Assembly (NCBI GenBank): GCA_016700115.1
Contig: CP064999.1
Coordinates: 5,265,501-5,329,500 of the forward strand
Length of the DNA: 64,000 bases
Direction: 5' to 3'
Origin: Sphingobacteriales bacterium
Lineage (GTDB): Bacteria; Bacteroidota; Bacteroidia; Chitinophagales; UBA2359
Shown here: positions 44,695 to 52,533 of the stretch, piece by piece
Layout: each line of letters opens with the position of its first letter
Position numbering within the stretch: the first letter of the stretch is position 1
Translations under genes and position numbers: made by a program
Notes under the pieces: generated by a model
What the model saw: only the letters and a program-made list of their open reading frames with translations
What the model was told of the DNA's origin: nothing
The model's database searches: none

Positions 44695-45028
44695 AAAGGA
44701 TAAAGGCAACTTGTTGGCAATTGTTGACAGTTGCCAGAAAATCGAAAAATTCGTTGAAGATATTTGGGATGCAGATGCTTTTTTTGCAGATGAAAAAACG
44801 TTTGATGCAGTTTTGATGAATTTTGTAATAATCGGAGAAGCTGTAGGAAGATTGTCCCAAGAATTGAAAGAAAAAGAAACTCAAATTCCCTGGACAATAA
44901 TTAAAGGGTTCAGAAATATTGTAGCACATGATTATTTTGGAGTTGACGCAGAAGAAGTATGGCAAATCATAAAAAACAACCTTCCTGAATTAGAAACGGA
45001 AATTAAAAAAATAGCAGGAAAAAAATAA
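44687..45028 (+). CDS. hepT: HEPN-domain toxin (second HepT-like copy)
   Basis: 113 residues. The RX4HXY motif is Arg76, His81, Tyr83 in RNIVAHDYFG. The start at 44687 gives the usual short N-terminus; the frame is also open upstream inside the antitoxin gene. Predicted RNase toxin neutralised by AMPylation from the adjacent MNT protein. About 270 bases of unassigned sequence follow before element copy 7. Confidence 0.86.
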   Translation: MSEKDKGNLLAIVDSCQKIEKFVEDIWDADAFFADEKTFDAVLMNFVIIGEAVGRLSQELKEKETQIPWTIIKGFRNIVAHDYFGVDAEEVWQIIKNNLPELETEIKKIAGKK

Positions 45029-45314
45029 AGCCTTTGTGAAACAACGCATACAACGGTCATATCGGCTAAGTAATGCCACTGCGGCAAGCCGAAACAGTCT
45101 GACTGCGAAAAAACTTGTTTTTTGAAAAAATCCCCATAAAAGCAAGAGAGCACATCACCCTCAAAGCCCATACTTTTGAATGAAGGGGATGTATTTTTGG
45201 TATGACAACTATTGCCCAAAATAAAAAATGGTGCATAAGGTCAATATCAAAGCCATTTTTTCTGCAAACAAGACTACTTTGGGTAGTCAGGCTGCCAATT
45301 TTTGAGCTTTATCA

Positions 45315-45625
45315 ATAGTTCTTCCATCCCAAGTATGTTGATGGTGCGTTTGATATTATAGACCAACAAAATCAAACTATGTTCTCCGTTTACTTTTTTT
45401 AACCCCCTAAGGTTGATGTAATTGTAGTTCCATTGCGCCTGATAGTTCCAAAATTATGTTCGTTGATTTCCTGCCGTTTTCGGTATCTTGCTATTAGGGT
45501 TTGATAGCGTTCGCTGTTTTGTGCTGCTACTTCGGCAAATTCGCTTCGTTCTATTTCCCTACCCCTTTTTTGCCTTACGGTACAGAGGTGATTTACCGGA
45601 CAGTTTTTGCAAGCAGAGGTTCTGT
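45315..45625 (-). pseudogene. IS1182-family transposase remnant (frameshifted)
   Basis: One minus-strand frame gives YRTSACKNCPVNHLCTV and then RSEFAEVAAQNSERYQT, RYRKRQEINEHNFGTI, a zinc-like Cys cluster and EH..FGTI box typical of IS1182 transposases; it then shifts frame. Paralogous to 43908-44183 but slightly longer on its N-terminal side. Confidence 0.72.
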
Positions 45626-45711
45626 ATTTTTTAAACTGATTGGGCTTTTAATCTTTTGCATCTGCAGGCAGGGTGTTCCTTGTAAGAATGGCATAGCATA
45701 AAATATTCTTG

Positions 45712-45719
45712 TATTTTTG
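45712..45719 (+). promoter_or_regulatory. Outward promoter of element copy 7 (TATTTTTG)
   Basis: Matches TAnnTTTG, 65 bases before the ATG of the Crp-type regulator gene. Confidence 0.55.
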
Positions 45720-45783
45720 TTGCCGGTTTTTTCATAAACTGCCGCTATAGGCAACCCTAAAAGACCGAAACAGACAACAGAGA

Positions 45784-46359
45784 ATGGAAAGAGCAATTCA
45801 ACATTTTGACAAATACCTTCCGTTGGACGACAACGAAAAACAAGCATTAATGAGTCGTTTGACAGAACGCAAAGTAAAACGCAAGCAATACATTTTACAG
45901 GAGGGCGACATTTGCAAACACTTTAATTATGTTGTTGAGGGTTGTTTTAAAACTTATGGGGTGGACAACTCCGGAACGGAACACAACCTTGCTTTTACAG
46001 TTGAGGATGACTGGCTGACAGACATTGATAGTTTGCATAAGGAACGACCATCCAAACTATATATTGAGGCTATTGAACCTTCAACTATACTGCAACTTTC
46101 CAAAGGAGACCTTTGGTATTTATATACCAACTACCCAAAATTTGACCGCAATTTCCGTGTGATTATTGAAGACAAATTTATTGAACTTCAAAACAGGCTG
46201 CTTCAAACTTTCAGCAATTCTGCTTATGAGCGATATGAAAGTTTTTTAGAGCAATACCCCAATTTAGCCAACCGATTACCCAACACTCAAATTGCTTCAT
46301 ATCTCGGAATTACCCCCGAGTTTCTAAGTAAAATTCGTAATGAACGGGTTCCCAAATAG
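45784..46359 (+). CDS. Crp/Fnr-family transcriptional regulator
   Basis: 191 residues. Residues 1-120 form a cyclic-nucleotide-binding-like beta roll (YILQEGDICKHFNYVVEGCF), lacking the full RxS phosphate motif, so it may not bind cAMP. The C-terminal HTH is NTQIASYLGITPEFLSKIRN. This subfamily of short Crp-like regulators is common in Bacteroidota. It precedes the reductase and SnoaL-like genes on the same strand and may regulate them. Confidence 0.85.
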   Translation: MERAIQHFDKYLPLDDNEKQALMSRLTERKVKRKQYILQEGDICKHFNYVVEGCFKTYGVDNSGTEHNLAFTVEDDWLTDIDSLHKERPSKLYIEAIEPSTILQLSKGDLWYLYTNYPKFDRNFRVIIEDKFIELQNRLLQTFSNSAYERYESFLEQYPNLANRLPNTQIASYLGITPEFLSKIRNERVPK

Positions 46360-46436
46360 GCTACCCTTAATCTACATTAAGACTATTTCTTAAACAACCT
46401 TATAAGCACAGGCTTTTCATTCCCCGCATCTTTGTA

Positions 46437-47129
46437 TTGTCAATTTTGGCGCAAAATAAACTCAATACAAAAGATTTGAAAACTTCAAAAACAACAGTAG
46501 CCATTATCGGGCTTGGCAACATTGGCAAAGCCATTGCAACAAATCTGGTGAAAGGAAACCACAGTGTAATACTCGCATCAAGAGAGGAAAGCAAAGCCGA
46601 AGAACTGGCGAACGAACTGGGTAATTTGGCAACAGCAAAATCAACTACAGATGCCATCAAAGAAGCAGATGTTGTTATTCCTGCCTTTTACTTTAACACT
46701 ATGAAAGATTTTTTCAAAACCTACGCAAAGGAATTAGACGGAAAAATAATTGTGGATGTATCCAACCCCATTGCACCTGACGGAAATGGTAGCTTCAAAA
46801 AGATTATTGGAGAAAATGAATCTTCTGCGAAAATTCTTTCAGAATTAATTCCTAAAAACGCAAAACTAGTTAAGGCATTCGGCACATTAGGAGCGGAGGC
46901 ATTGTCAGGAGAAGCCTTTGCACAGACTGAAAGAAAAGTATTATTCTATGCTTCGGACAGCACCAACATCAACAACAAAGTGGAAGAATTGATTACTGAC
47001 AGCGGATTTGAACCGCTTCACATTGGTGGTTTGGGCAATGCCATACGCATTGAAGTTTTTGGCGACCTGCATCAATTTGGAGCTTTGGGTAAAACAGTTA
47101 CAATTTCAGAAGCAAAATCTAAAATTTAA
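46437..47129 (+). CDS. NAD(P)-binding oxidoreductase (F420-dependent NADP reductase-like)
   Basis: 230 residues. N-terminal Rossmann motif VAIIGLGNIGKAIATNLVKG, then HSVILASREESKAEE, the NADP-preferring Arg/Ser after the second strand, and a family-typical DVSNPIAPDGNG with KAFGTLGAEALS. Resembles NADPH-dependent F420 reductase homologues used in bacteria for unknown reductions. The start is uncertain: TTG at 46437 is used because no ATG lies near; a near-match -7 element (CATCTTTG) just upstream suggests a leaderless start. The SnoaL-like gene begins 3 bases after the stop. Confidence 0.8.
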   Translation: MSILAQNKLNTKDLKTSKTTVAIIGLGNIGKAIATNLVKGNHSVILASREESKAEELANELGNLATAKSTTDAIKEADVVIPAFYFNTMKDFFKTYAKELDGKIIVDVSNPIAPDGNGSFKKIIGENESSAKILSELIPKNAKLVKAFGTLGAEALSGEAFAQTERKVLFYASDSTNINNKVEELITDSGFEPLHIGGLGNAIRIEVFGDLHQFGALGKTVTISEAKSKI

Positions 47130-47132
47130 AAA

Positions 47133-47618
47133 ATGAAACAACTAATTCTATCAGCAATAGTTCTGTTATCGTTAGCAGCCTGCCAAAATCAATCTGAAAC
47201 TAATTCAGTCAAAACAAATAGAACAGAAATGGAACAGACAACCGAAAAACAAGCAATTGAGAAATTACTTTTCTTATACCGTGATGCCTTAAATGCGTCG
47301 GACGCAAACAAAGTGTTACCACTCTACACTAATGACGGTGTATTTATGCCCTCCAATGCACCCTCGGCAATTGGACAGGAACAAGTAAAAGCATCTTACG
47401 AGTTTGTGTTCAAAACAATTCAACTCAACATTGAATTTTTCATTGACGAAATAGTGGTTAACGGGGACTTTGCTTTTGCAAGAACTACATCAAAAGGCAC
47501 AACTTTAATTCGCGAAAACGGACAAACAGTTCCCGAGGAAAACAGAGAATTATTTGTTCTTCAAAAGGTAGGTGGACAATGGAAAATTGCTCGTTATATG
47601 TTCAATAAAATAAAATAA
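47133..47618 (+). CDS. SnoaL/DUF4440-like lipoprotein
   Basis: 161 residues. Signal peptide with lipobox LSLAAC, then a cystatin-like/NTF2 fold: KLLFLYRDALNASDANKVLP and LYTNDGVFMP, and a strand-rich C-terminus EENRELFVLQKVGGQWKIAR. This is the SnoaL/DUF4440 family, often stress-linked and of unknown reaction. It starts 3 bases after the reductase, so the two form an operon. Confidence 0.78.
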   Translation: MKQLILSAIVLLSLAACQNQSETNSVKTNRTEMEQTTEKQAIEKLLFLYRDALNASDANKVLPLYTNDGVFMPSNAPSAIGQEQVKASYEFVFKTIQLNIEFFIDEIVVNGDFAFARTTSKGTTLIRENGQTVPEENRELFVLQKVGGQWKIARYMFNKIK

Positions 47619-47851
47619 GCGGACTATAAGGGCAGCCTATAACAACGTAACCCGTTGCACAACTACTCGAAAACCACTAAATACCCGATATTTAAAAAGT
47701 TGCTTTTAATATTAATGGTTTTAGCTGATTTGTTGCCTAATTGGTCTTGATCAATCAGTTTGGAGCAGAAATAGCTTTAAAAGGGTTGTTTGCAGATAAG
47801 GCTTGGCATATACTGACAAAAAACAAGTTTTACCGGCATAAGCAGGATTAT

Positions 47852-48076
47852 TCATCGTTGCTTGAATGGCTTATGTTTTAAAATTGGGTGTTTTGTGTTC
47901 AAATTCAGGCATCTGAAAAGTGTGCTTTTTAACGTTTGTATGTCAACACCCAATTTTGATAAATCAAGATGATCTATAAAAGCACCCATAAATCCCACAG
48001 GGTTATCAGCTCCGATGCTGCTCTCCAAACAGATTTCTTGCATCTGCCGGCGGGGTATTTCTTGTAAGTATGCCAT
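47852..48076 (-). pseudogene. IS1182-family transposase N-terminal fragment
   Basis: 74 codons: MAYLQEIPRRQMQEICLESS, IGADNPVGFMGAFIDHLDLS and KLGVDIQTLK. This is the best-preserved N-terminus of the family in the window (the CAG ATG CAA version). The tail after about residue 47 no longer resembles a transposase. Confidence 0.78.
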
Positions 48077-48120
48077 AGCATAAAATTAAGTGATTTTTAT
48101 CACGACTTAATATATTAGTG

Positions 48121-48128
48121 TATTTTTG
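48121..48128 (+). promoter_or_regulatory. Outward promoter of element copy 8 (TATTTTTG)
   Basis: Matches TAnnTTTG, 49 bases before the ATG of the methyltransferase gene. Confidence 0.5.
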
Positions 48129-48176
48129 TGGAGTGAGTTTTTCACAGACTAATGTTGTAGGACATAAAAAAGAAAA

Positions 48177-48986
48177 ATGAAAAGAGTAGAATTGTTCGAA
48201 TTTGAAGACTTTAGTTGGTTGCCTAAATACATCCGAACAGGGGTAACGAACCTAATAAAAGTTTTTCATCGTTTAATCGGAACATCGGATGTTTTAGCCG
48301 ACTTAATTGAAGAATGCCAGAAAAAAATAAACTTTACCCAAATCGTTGATTTAGGCTCTGGCTCAGGAGGCCCAATGATTGATGTAATAGAGAAAATTAA
48401 TAAAAGAAATACTCAAAACGACCCAATTGAGTTGTTGTTATCAGATAAGTATCCAAATGAAAATACGGTCGAGAGAATAAACAATTTGAATTTGCCGAAT
48501 GTGAATTATTTAAGTAATTCAGTTGACGCGTCAAAGATAGAGAATATACCAAATGGGCTAAAAACAATGATTGCAAGCTTCCATCACATGAAACCAAAAG
48601 TTGCCAAACAAATACTTAAATCAGCGGAAAAAAATAGAGAACCGATTTTAATTTATGAAATAGCAGAGAATAATATCCCATTTATCCTATGGTGTCTCAT
48701 GCTTCCAATTTCTTTGATTATATTGGTGTTAATGTCCCTATTTATGACTACATTAGTTAGGCCATTAACCTACATTCAAATAATTTTCACGTATATAATT
48801 CCACTTATCCCTTTGGTGTATGCTTGGGATGGTCAGGCTTCTCTCATGAGAACTTACACGATTAAAGACATAGAAAGTATGATTGGGCAATGCAATGATG
48901 AATCATATATCTGGGAAGTTAGGAAGGTAAATAAAAAGAATGGGAAAAAAGCGGGATATTACATTTTCGGTTATAGTAAAAGATAA
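48177..48986 (+). CDS. SAM-dependent methyltransferase with two membrane segments
   Basis: 269 residues. SAM motif FTQIVDLGSGSGGPMIDVIE; the next acidic residue is in ELLLSDKYPN. Residues about 158-215 contain two hydrophobic helices (FILWCLMLPISLIILVLMSL and TYIQIIFTYIIPLIPLVYAW), unusual for a soluble methyltransferase and suggesting a membrane-bound enzyme acting on a lipid or quinone-like substrate. Substrate unknown. Last cargo gene after element copy 8. Confidence 0.75.
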   Translation: MKRVELFEFEDFSWLPKYIRTGVTNLIKVFHRLIGTSDVLADLIEECQKKINFTQIVDLGSGSGGPMIDVIEKINKRNTQNDPIELLLSDKYPNENTVERINNLNLPNVNYLSNSVDASKIENIPNGLKTMIASFHHMKPKVAKQILKSAEKNREPILIYEIAENNIPFILWCLMLPISLIILVLMSLFMTTLVRPLTYIQIIFTYIIPLIPLVYAWDGQASLMRTYTIKDIESMIGQCNDESYIWEVRKVNKKNGKKAGYYIFGYSKR

Positions 48987-49465
48987 TACACCCTACAACA
49001 AATTGTATGTGTTCAAGTCTGGCAAAAGCCCGACATGCCACAATCGCAGACTACCGCTGTGCCAGATGTTGACAATTTTTGATTTTCAACAGTCTATGTT
49101 CAACTTCTTTAAAAAAGTTTTGACACCGGCTAACATAGAGATGAATGCAGAAGGAGTAAATCCTACTTTGCAACTACATCACAGACATGGGACACTGAGA
49201 TATGCATGAGGAAGTAAAGGGCTTTTCCAAATCAGGTACATAAAGACGTATAAAAATAAGTCTCTGGCTTGCACATAAGTCAGGGAAACAGACGTTGTTC
49301 GGGAAAACCACAATGCAACAAAACCCCAACCAACATCAATAAATTCAGGAAGTTTCGTAACTTTACAAATTAGCGGCACTATTCAGATGGAATTTATTAT
49401 ATTCCTATACAACCAATGCATTCACGTTTTACTTCATTTTGATAACAAGAACTAAAGTTACTGTC
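48987..49465. other. Intergenic stretch at the right border of the island
   Basis: About 480 bases with no convincing gene. The first part starts CCCTACAACAAATTG, which resembles the left arm of the attC-like sites, but I could not find a matching right arm. The rest has no recognised feature. Confidence 0.4.
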
Positions 49466-50866
49466 ATGCAAAAGTTATTATTTTTTATTTTATTTTTATT
49501 TCTTATAGTTAGCACCAACGCACAAGAACAGACTTCTCCTATTCTGTTTATTTACGATGCCAGTGGTTCTATGTGGGGACAAATGGATGGGAAAACAAAA
49601 AAAGAAATCGCCTCCGACGTATTAGCTTCTACGATTGGTAATTTACCCGAAAATCAAAATATCGGCTTGATTGCATATGGCCACAGAAAAAAGAGCGATT
49701 GTGATGATATAGAATTTATAGTGGATCTATCAAACAGTTCAAAAACTAAAGTTGTCAGCGCTGTAAAAGGCATTAACCCGACTGGTAAAACACCTTTGTC
49801 ACGAAGTGCTTCCATGGCGATCAATTTTCTTAAAGACAACAATACCAAAGCCACCATTATATTGATCACCGATGGAATAGAATCCTGCGATGGCGATATT
49901 TGTAAAGTAGTCACAGATGCAATAGCCGAAGGCATCAATTTTAAACTGCATATTGTAGGCTTTGGATTAAAAGATGGCGAAAAAGATCAAATTAAGTGTG
50001 CTGCAAAAGAAGGCAAAGGCAACTACTACGATGCAACTGATGCGACAGGCTTAGGCGATGTGCTAACCGAAGCAACGGTTCAAACGGTAGATAAGCCTGA
50101 TCCCAACTTTACAGTGTACGCCATTAAAAACAGTCAACCGGTCGATGCCTGGGTTAAATTGAAAAATATGGCTTCCAAAAAAGAAGTCATGGGCTCCAGG
50201 ACATACAGGGATACAGCCAGAGTATATCTTCCTCCGGGAGACTATGAAGCAGAAATAAAACCATTGGAGCATTCTGACATCCCGGCTATCACAATTGTAG
50301 TCACCATAAAAGAGGGGGAATCCAAACATCAGGATGTAAGTTTTGATGGCGGAACCCTAGAAGTTTCCACAACAAATAATGGCGAACCATGGGATGCGAT
50401 GGTTAGTATGTATGAAAAAAATACCGGCAAAGTAGCTGCCAATACTAGAACCTATGGCAAAACAAAGCAAATGGAAGTCCCTGCAGGAAAGTATAAAATA
50501 ACTTACCAAGCGTTGAATATGGAGGGCATAGAAATATACACGGAGGTTGACAATGTGGAAATAAAAGGCAACGCAATAAATTCTGTATCGCATGATTTCA
50601 AAAGTGGCATTGCTATGATTGGTGTCAAATCTAAAAGTGGAGAGCTTATAGATGCTACAGTAAATTTCTTCGAAAAAACTACCGGCAAAAATGTGGCAGG
50701 TGCCAGAACCTATACATCCAAAAGCAGCAATCCGAAAAAATTTATTTTAAGTCCGGGTACATATACTGTAAAAATTGTGACGCTAGGTGCTCATAAAGGC
50801 AATTCAGATACATTTTCAATTACAGTAAAAGAAGGAGAAACTGTTGAAAAAATAATGACCTATTAA
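49466..50866 (+). CDS. Secreted VWA-domain protein
   Basis: About 466 residues. Signal peptide (residues 1-20, ending STNAQ). Residues about 25-210 are a VWA domain with a complete MIDAS: Asp31-x-Ser33-x-Ser35 (YDASGSM), Thr in NPTGKTPLSRS and Asp in LITDGIESC. After it come three PEGA/Cna-like beta repeats (about 100 residues each; YRDTARVYLPPGDYEAEIK, RTYGKTKQMEVPAGKYKITY, ARTYTSKSSNPKKFILSPGTY). The ATG at 49466 begins the signal peptide. Probably surface-exposed or periplasmic and binding a partner protein. The next gene starts 2 bases after its stop. Confidence 0.83.
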   Translation: MQKLLFFILFLFLIVSTNAQEQTSPILFIYDASGSMWGQMDGKTKKEIASDVLASTIGNLPENQNIGLIAYGHRKKSDCDDIEFIVDLSNSSKTKVVSAVKGINPTGKTPLSRSASMAINFLKDNNTKATIILITDGIESCDGDICKVVTDAIAEGINFKLHIVGFGLKDGEKDQIKCAAKEGKGNYYDATDATGLGDVLTEATVQTVDKPDPNFTVYAIKNSQPVDAWVKLKNMASKKEVMGSRTYRDTARVYLPPGDYEAEIKPLEHSDIPAITIVVTIKEGESKHQDVSFDGGTLEVSTTNNGEPWDAMVSMYEKNTGKVAANTRTYGKTKQMEVPAGKYKITYQALNMEGIEIYTEVDNVEIKGNAINSVSHDFKSGIAMIGVKSKSGELIDATVNFFEKTTGKNVAGARTYTSKSSNPKKFILSPGTYTVKIVTLGAHKGNSDTFSITVKEGETVEKIMTY

Positions 50867-50868
50867 TT

Positions 50869-51840
50869 ATGGCAAATCGTATGCTTAAACCATATAGTTT
50901 TCTGTTTTATCTTCTGTCGCTTACTTTTTCTTTTTTTGTTGGCATACTGATAGCCGGCTTAGTGAACGCAGGTAAAGGGCAAATGCTCGCTGCCGGCGCA
51001 ATAGTATTAAGTTATGGTGTAATAAGTGCAGGAATTGGGCTGATCCTTACATTATTCCTAGCTTACAAAACCAACAGTAAATTCATCATCACAAGCAATT
51101 TTGTTTTGTTAATTTCTATTGCTGTACTTTGGACATATTTCTATAAACAATATAGGGACAGAACAAATGAAAAAAAGCAAGATAGGCACACAATGGTACC
51201 ACCTAATCAATTTGTTAGCTCGGCTGCTGAAGTAATACCTATTTATTATCTCGCAGAACAAAACCGGCCGATTGTTAATCTAATGGGATTAGGCATGTTT
51301 TCGCCTAATATGTTTGAAAACAAAGTTCTTTACTTTTATGGTAATTTGAATATGGAAAAGCCTTTGATAGAACACACTCCTACAGATAGTATAACCTTTA
51401 AAGAGGGCTCACATGGAAGTTTTGATATAGCTACTGCCCCGCCCTATTTAGTTCCTGAACACTTAAAATTGGATTATGACATCTTATACTTTAAAGTAGT
51501 TTCTGTTACAGATGATTTTCTTGAAGTAATAGTGAATACATCAACACAACATACTACTTTTGTCAACAAACGTGCAGGCACATTTAAATATTGGCCTGAG
51601 TTTTTCCTAAGTGTTAATAGTGTAGAATTTATTAATCCGGAGTATCAAGAAATTTACATCAAACCTTTAGAGCATGCAGCAACAGTTAACCTGTCTTACA
51701 GTTTTATGCGACCACTGAAAGTCCGGGAGGATTGGATGTATGTTCTGCTGTTAGATGATGATTTTAATAAAAAAGGACTTGGCTGGATCAAATGGAGAGA
51801 AGAAGGTAAATTTCTTATTAGTTACTCTCTTCTAAGCTGA
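50869..51840 (+). CDS. Membrane protein with a long extracytoplasmic tail
   Basis: 323 residues. Three hydrophobic segments in the first 105 residues (FLFYLLSLTFSFFVGILIAG, LAAGAIVLSYGVISAGIGL, FVLLISIAVLWTYFY). The remaining 210 residues are soluble and strand-rich (IPIYYLAEQNRPIVNLMGLG, DILYFKVVSVTDDFLEVIVN) with no recognised family. It begins 2 bases after the VWA gene, so the pair is an operon and may form a complex at the envelope. Confidence 0.7.
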   Translation: MANRMLKPYSFLFYLLSLTFSFFVGILIAGLVNAGKGQMLAAGAIVLSYGVISAGIGLILTLFLAYKTNSKFIITSNFVLLISIAVLWTYFYKQYRDRTNEKKQDRHTMVPPNQFVSSAAEVIPIYYLAEQNRPIVNLMGLGMFSPNMFENKVLYFYGNLNMEKPLIEHTPTDSITFKEGSHGSFDIATAPPYLVPEHLKLDYDILYFKVVSVTDDFLEVIVNTSTQHTTFVNKRAGTFKYWPEFFLSVNSVEFINPEYQEIYIKPLEHAATVNLSYSFMRPLKVREDWMYVLLLDDDFNKKGLGWIKWREEGKFLISYSLLS

Positions 51841-52442
51841 ATGACATGATATCATATTCCGGTGAGGTCTTCATTGTTCTGCAACTGCTGAAGTGAAAAA
51901 CTTGTATTGACGATATAACAATACAAAAAGCATAATATTAAATAATTGGTTTTTAGAATACTTAGATTCAATTCATGAATGCAACTTTGTGGCTGGTCAT
52001 AAACAGAAAATGTTAAAGGGGAAGGCAGTTATCAGGTTGGAGTAAAAAATGAGAAAAAAATGAAACTCTGCAAGATTTAATGGCAATTGTATTGCAATAA
52101 AAATAATTGTGCCTTTCCTTTTTAACTAAAAAAAGAATAATATTGCCCGACAAAAACTTTACTCTATAAAGGTATTAGTGGTAAATTGAAACTTTGTTCT
52201 CTGAAATCCCCCACTATAGCAACAACAAAACCAATTTTCTCCTGCCTCATGCAAATTTAATTTGCAATATGCGCTGTCATAATTAACCGCTCTTATTAAT
52301 CCTTCTTCGATTGTAACTAAGCAGTTTGCGCACTATTTTTGGGACACCGCTAAGAGGCAGAAGTGCCGGTTTTTTACCTTCTGTATTTATCTACATTTCC
52401 CTAAAAAGCGGTCAGATTAAAGAAGTATCGGGTTTGCATTGC
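51841..52442. other. Gene-free stretch between the membrane-protein gene and lpdA
   Basis: About 600 bases with no gene, terminator hairpin or RNA gene that I can support. A TTTTTGGGACACCGC segment near 52340 is not a recognised element. Confidence 0.4.
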
Positions 52443-52472
52443 TTGGTGATTGGGTAAATATGGTTACTTTTG
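52443..52472 (+). promoter_or_regulatory. lpdA promoter (TTG, 19 bp, TACTTTTG)
   Basis: TTG at 52443-52445 and TACTTTTG at 52465-52472 with 19 bases between, a near-perfect Bacteroidota sigma-ABfr-type promoter. The ATG is 62 bases downstream. Confidence 0.75.
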
Positions 52473-52533
52473 CAGGGAATTCAGAACCAATAAAAATACC
52501 TTAACAAGTAATTTACACACAAAACCAAATATA

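Larger units (their letters stand above)
45302..45745 (-). mobile_element. IS1182-derived element copy 7 (internally deleted)
   Basis: Parallel to copy 6 over both ends. Minus strand starts MPFLQGTPCLQMQKI at the right, joins to KNTEPLL and carries a C-terminal transposase region with frame changes. Confidence 0.8.
47631..48157 (-). mobile_element. IS1182-derived element copy 8 (longer, with ~200 bp internal sequence)
   Basis: Left half 47631-47735 (CCTATAACAACG ... CAACTACTC); right half about 47952-48157. Between them is about 200 bases not present in copies 2-5. The minus strand carries more of the transposase N-terminus (see 47852-48076). The right flank reads GTTGTAGG and the left flank CCTATAACAAC, inverted to each other. 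Confidence 0.78.

Noticed and set aside
32921..48157. Interpreting the island repeats themselves as attC sites
   Set aside because: The conserved body encodes a transposase N-terminus on the minus strand in several copies, so it is IS-derived. Only the short flanks are attC-like.
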